Below are positions 61,726-64,000 of a stretch of DNA of 64,000 nucleotides, piece after piece. Position 1 is the stretch's first letter. Each line of letters starts with the position of its first letter. The DNA comes from CBDCWO01 sp965223405 (GTDB taxonomy: Bacteria; Bacteroidota; Bacteroidia; Chitinophagales; Saprospiraceae): the NCBI GenBank assembly GCA_965223405.1, contig CBDCWO010000006.1:2232001-2296000 (forward strand), read 5' to 3'. Position numbers and translations under genes: made by a program. The notes below the pieces were generated by a model, which ran no database searches, was not told the origin of the DNA, and worked only from the letters and a program-made list of their open reading frames with translations.

Positions 61726-63126
61726 TTAAAATCTGACATTGTAATGTAAAAATAAACCTAACTCCTGGAAATGATTGTAACTCAGTTCTGCGGTATATAA
61801 GTAATTGTTGTACAACAATACATCCAATCCAAGAGTAATGCCCCTTAGTACCTGATTGGCCAGTTCATTTCCGGATTGTTTGATTGGATCGTGCACTATA
61901 CCTAAGTCAGTTCCCCCAGTAACAAACACCTCCAAGGGTAAGTTTTTGAGCGCTTTAATTGGCATCCATTTCCCAATATTGAATTCTTTTGAAATGATAT
62001 TAAGCTTAATTTTAGTTTTAAGCATAAGAAACCGTTCTCCATTAATTACAAAATACTCATATCCTCTGAGATAATCATCTCCAAATCCAATAGCTTTTGA
62101 ACTATAAAAGGGTAACTTATTGGGTGTAAGAGTCGTTTGGCCAGTAAAAGAAAAGCCAAAACTGCTTCTTCTGCCTAATAATGTATAGTGATCGTATTCA
62201 AATCGCGTAACCCAGTTTTTAAGATCGTCAGTAGGTAATAAACCAATTCTCTTTAATCTAAAGTTAACAAAATATCCATGACGTGGGTAGACAGAAAGAT
62301 CGCGGTGATCATTTCGATACTCATATTCCATCAGGTAATATCGTTGTTTATGATGTCCGCTGCCAAAAAAGTTTTCATTATATTCCTGGGATACTAATTC
62401 ATGAATACGATGTCGATTATAACCAAATCTGAATATATGTTGATTATATATATTTGGTCTGATAATCAAACCTGTTTCAAGACGAAGTTTGTCAAATAAA
62501 ATCAATTCATCTCTTTTCAAAAATTCAATTTTATTTTGGTTTAGCTGGTATCCTATTTCCTTGTTTTGGCTGAATAGTACCGAACCAAAAGCACCCAGGG
62601 TTTGCCCTTTATTGATATAAGGATAGGTATACCTGATTTCCGCTTTTCGCGTGTATCCACCGTGTACCTTTAGTTTGAGCTCATCGCCGTTGCCGGTAGG
62701 ATTTAAATATTTGACCCTCAACCCTAAATTAATTCTTTGTAAAGATCTTTTTTGTTCTACCCACCAGACATTAAAGTTACGATCGGCCAATTCAAATATT
62801 GGTGCCGGGAACAAGTACCATGCCTCTTGTACCTCAATTTCTATATCGGCAGTTTGGCTGTCAAGGTTCCAATTTTTAACATTTGTGGTCACTTGATTGA
62901 AAAGACGGGTATTAAGTAAATTTCGTCGACACTTTTCCAGAATATTTGCAAGCTCCGATAGCTGTATGGTATCACCAGGGGCAATAACCAATTCACGAAA
63001 AATTATTTTTTGCTTGGTTTTTTTGTTACCGGAAATGTTTATTTTATTCACCAGAAAGTAGTCTTTTTCCTGACTATTTCCCACGCCGAAAATAAATATG
63101 CATAATATGTAGCAAATACTCTTCAA
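61726..63126 (-). CDS. BamA/TamA-like outer-membrane protein
   Basis: 466 aa. Signal peptide (CYILCIFIFGVGNSQ), one POTRA domain (INISGNKKTKQKIIFRELVI, LLNTRLFNQVTTNV) and an Omp85-type barrel with YDHYTLLGRRSSFGF, GDDYLRGYEYFVINGE (VRGF-like motif as LRGY) and a terminal phenylalanine. Probably an accessory Omp85 factor, not the main BamA, which has five POTRA domains. Confidence 0.82.
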   Translation of the reverse strand: MKSICYILCIFIFGVGNSQEKDYFLVNKINISGNKKTKQKIIFRELVIAPGDTIQLSELANILEKCRRNLLNTRLFNQVTTNVKNWNLDSQTADIEIEVQEAWYLFPAPIFELADRNFNVWWVEQKRSLQRINLGLRVKYLNPTGNGDELKLKVHGGYTRKAEIRYTYPYINKGQTLGAFGSVLFSQNKEIGYQLNQNKIEFLKRDELILFDKLRLETGLIIRPNIYNQHIFRFGYNRHRIHELVSQEYNENFFGSGHHKQRYYLMEYEYRNDHRDLSVYPRHGYFVNFRLKRIGLLPTDDLKNWVTRFEYDHYTLLGRRSSFGFSFTGQTTLTPNKLPFYSSKAIGFGDDYLRGYEYFVINGERFLMLKTKIKLNIISKEFNIGKWMPIKALKNLPLEVFVTGGTDLGIVHDPIKQSGNELANQVLRGITLGLDVLLYNNYLYTAELSYNHFQELGLFLHYNVRF

Positions 63127-63318
63127 CTTGTTATCAAATCCTTTTAATTGTAGTTTTTAGATTTGAGTAAAATTACATCCTTATTCTTAACAAGGTTAAT
63201 AAATCGAAAATTGTACCAGCCAGAATATGCTTTTTTAAATCAATTCTTTTAGTTATTTGTAATCCTTTCATAATATTTTGTGATATTTTCTGGTTATTAA
63301 GGTCAAATTTAGATTGAG

Positions 63319-63326
63319 TATCTTTG
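63319..63326 (+). promoter_or_regulatory. -7 box of the FKBP gene
   Basis: TATCTTTG matches TAnnTTTG and is 17 bp before the ATG at 63343. The -33 element is not clear. Confidence 0.5.
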
Positions 63327-63342
63327 TGCGAATATTAATATT

Positions 63343-64000
63343 ATGATTTCAGCAATTACTAAAACTTTGCTTTGTTCTTTATTCCTGATACTATTGGCAT
63401 TGACTTCTTGTCAAACAGATCTTGGTGGAGATCGAGTAGAGCTTAAAACACGTCAGGACAGTTTATCTTATGCATTTGGTATGATGTACCAAAAGGGAAG
63501 TCAAGGATTTGGACAAATGGGAATAACTCTGGATGGGGATAAATATCTTAATGGATTCAATGCCATTGAAACGGAGGACTCCGGCTTCACTAAAAGCATG
63601 ACCATAGCTATACTTTCCAGGTTTTCACAGGAGTTGTCAATACGACAAGGTCGACCTTTTACTCCAGAAGATCCGCTTAAGGTTCCTATTGATAGCCTTT
63701 CTATGGCATTGGGTGCATATGACAATTATACCTATTTAAGTTGCGGATTTGAAGCTAATGGAGAAGCTATTTGTGCCGGAATTAAAGAATCTTTAACCGG
63801 AGAAAACCGAATTACCAATACAGAGTCCGAAGAACTTGGGCTTGGGTTTCAAAGAAGTTTGTTTGAAGCTCAACAATTAGATCGTGCTGCAAAAGCCGGC
63901 CCAAATATGGAAAAAGGAGAAGCTTTCTTAGCAGAAAACAAAACGAAAGAAGGTGTAAATGAAACTAGTTCTGGTCTGCAATATAAAATTATTAAAGAAG
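63343..64000 (+). CDS. FKBP-type peptidyl-prolyl isomerase (3' end outside window)
   Basis: The frame is open from ATG 63343 to the window edge (219 codons). Lipoprotein signal LLALTSCQ (cysteine at 23), then the FKBP N-terminal helical domain: DSLSYAFGMMYQKG, and a second copy-like SMALGAYDNY; the end SSGLQYKII is the start of the FKBP catalytic domain. A Mip/FkpA-type periplasmic foldase. Confidence 0.85.
   Translation, partial: MISAITKTLLCSLFLILLALTSCQTDLGGDRVELKTRQDSLSYAFGMMYQKGSQGFGQMGITLDGDKYLNGFNAIETEDSGFTKSMTIAILSRFSQELSIRQGRPFTPEDPLKVPIDSLSMALGAYDNYTYLSCGFEANGEAICAGIKESLTGENRITNTESEELGLGFQRSLFEAQQLDRAAKAGPNMEKGEAFLAENKTKEGVNETSSGLQYKIIKE

Overview
The window is AT-rich chromosomal DNA from a member of the Bacteroidota, most likely a Saprospiraceae/Chitinophagales-type bacterium. 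Evidence: T9SS type B (gliding motility-associated) C-terminal domains, the mutY-ssb-gldE-gldD cluster, TAnnTTTG-type -7 boxes, a zinc-site-poor Tgt, DUF3078 and DUF2147 proteins, and Bacteroidota-type integrase and lipoproteins. No rRNA is visible; one tRNA is.

Region 1-1.9 kb is a worn host segment: the 3' part of a beta-propeller gene, a T9SS-cargo remnant with an in-frame stop, and a PIN-domain fragment abutting it at one breakpoint. Region 2.22-28.11 kb reads as an integrative island in tRNA-Gln(TTG). The intact tRNA is on the minus strand at 28089-28159. A 23-bp copy of its 3' end lies at 2223-2245, beside a tyrosine integrase (2391-3608). Two further partial copies of the tRNA end (1938 and 27919), each followed by a terminator-like hairpin, suggest repeated integration at this site.

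The island carries several modules. (a) A SurA-like periplasmic PPIase. (b) A secreted-peptide locus: four tandem 77-81 aa paralogous peptides with a shared CxGxxCxxANGxxY...CC core, opposite a signal peptidase I with a large insertion, a membrane-anchored CxxC thioredoxin-like protein and a beta-propeller lipoprotein. (c) A second, short tyrosine recombinase and a complete IS1182-family element. (d) A five-gene Argonaute operon (XRE regulator, Cas4-like nuclease, long Argonaute, small helical protein, HExxH metalloprotease-like protein), with two matching inverted repeats over its promoter. (e) A coiled-coil-containing secreted protein with a 3' frameshift, a small outer-membrane barrel and a complete IS982-family element. 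(f) A second peptide locus: an 8-cysteine secreted peptide, a strong intergenic hairpin, a DUF4221-like lipoprotein and a T9SS type B protein. (g) Broken IS21 and IS982 remnants.

Region 28.3-64 kb is ordinary core genome: hpt, an M28 peptidase, an ECF sigma factor with MscS and DUF3078 genes, polA, an aminotransferase with a Tat signal, an lpxD-family gene, uvrB, an S41 protease, tsaB, two ArsR-like regulators, recA, gldD-gldE-ssb-mutY, a second ECF sigma factor, an LptF/G permease, tgt, rodA, a SPOR protein, secA, a cyclase, nadK, a BamA/TamA-like protein and the start of an FKBP-type PPIase. The best candidates for something new are the four-peptide/signal-peptidase/thioredoxin/propeller locus and the Argonaute operon with its metalloprotease partner.
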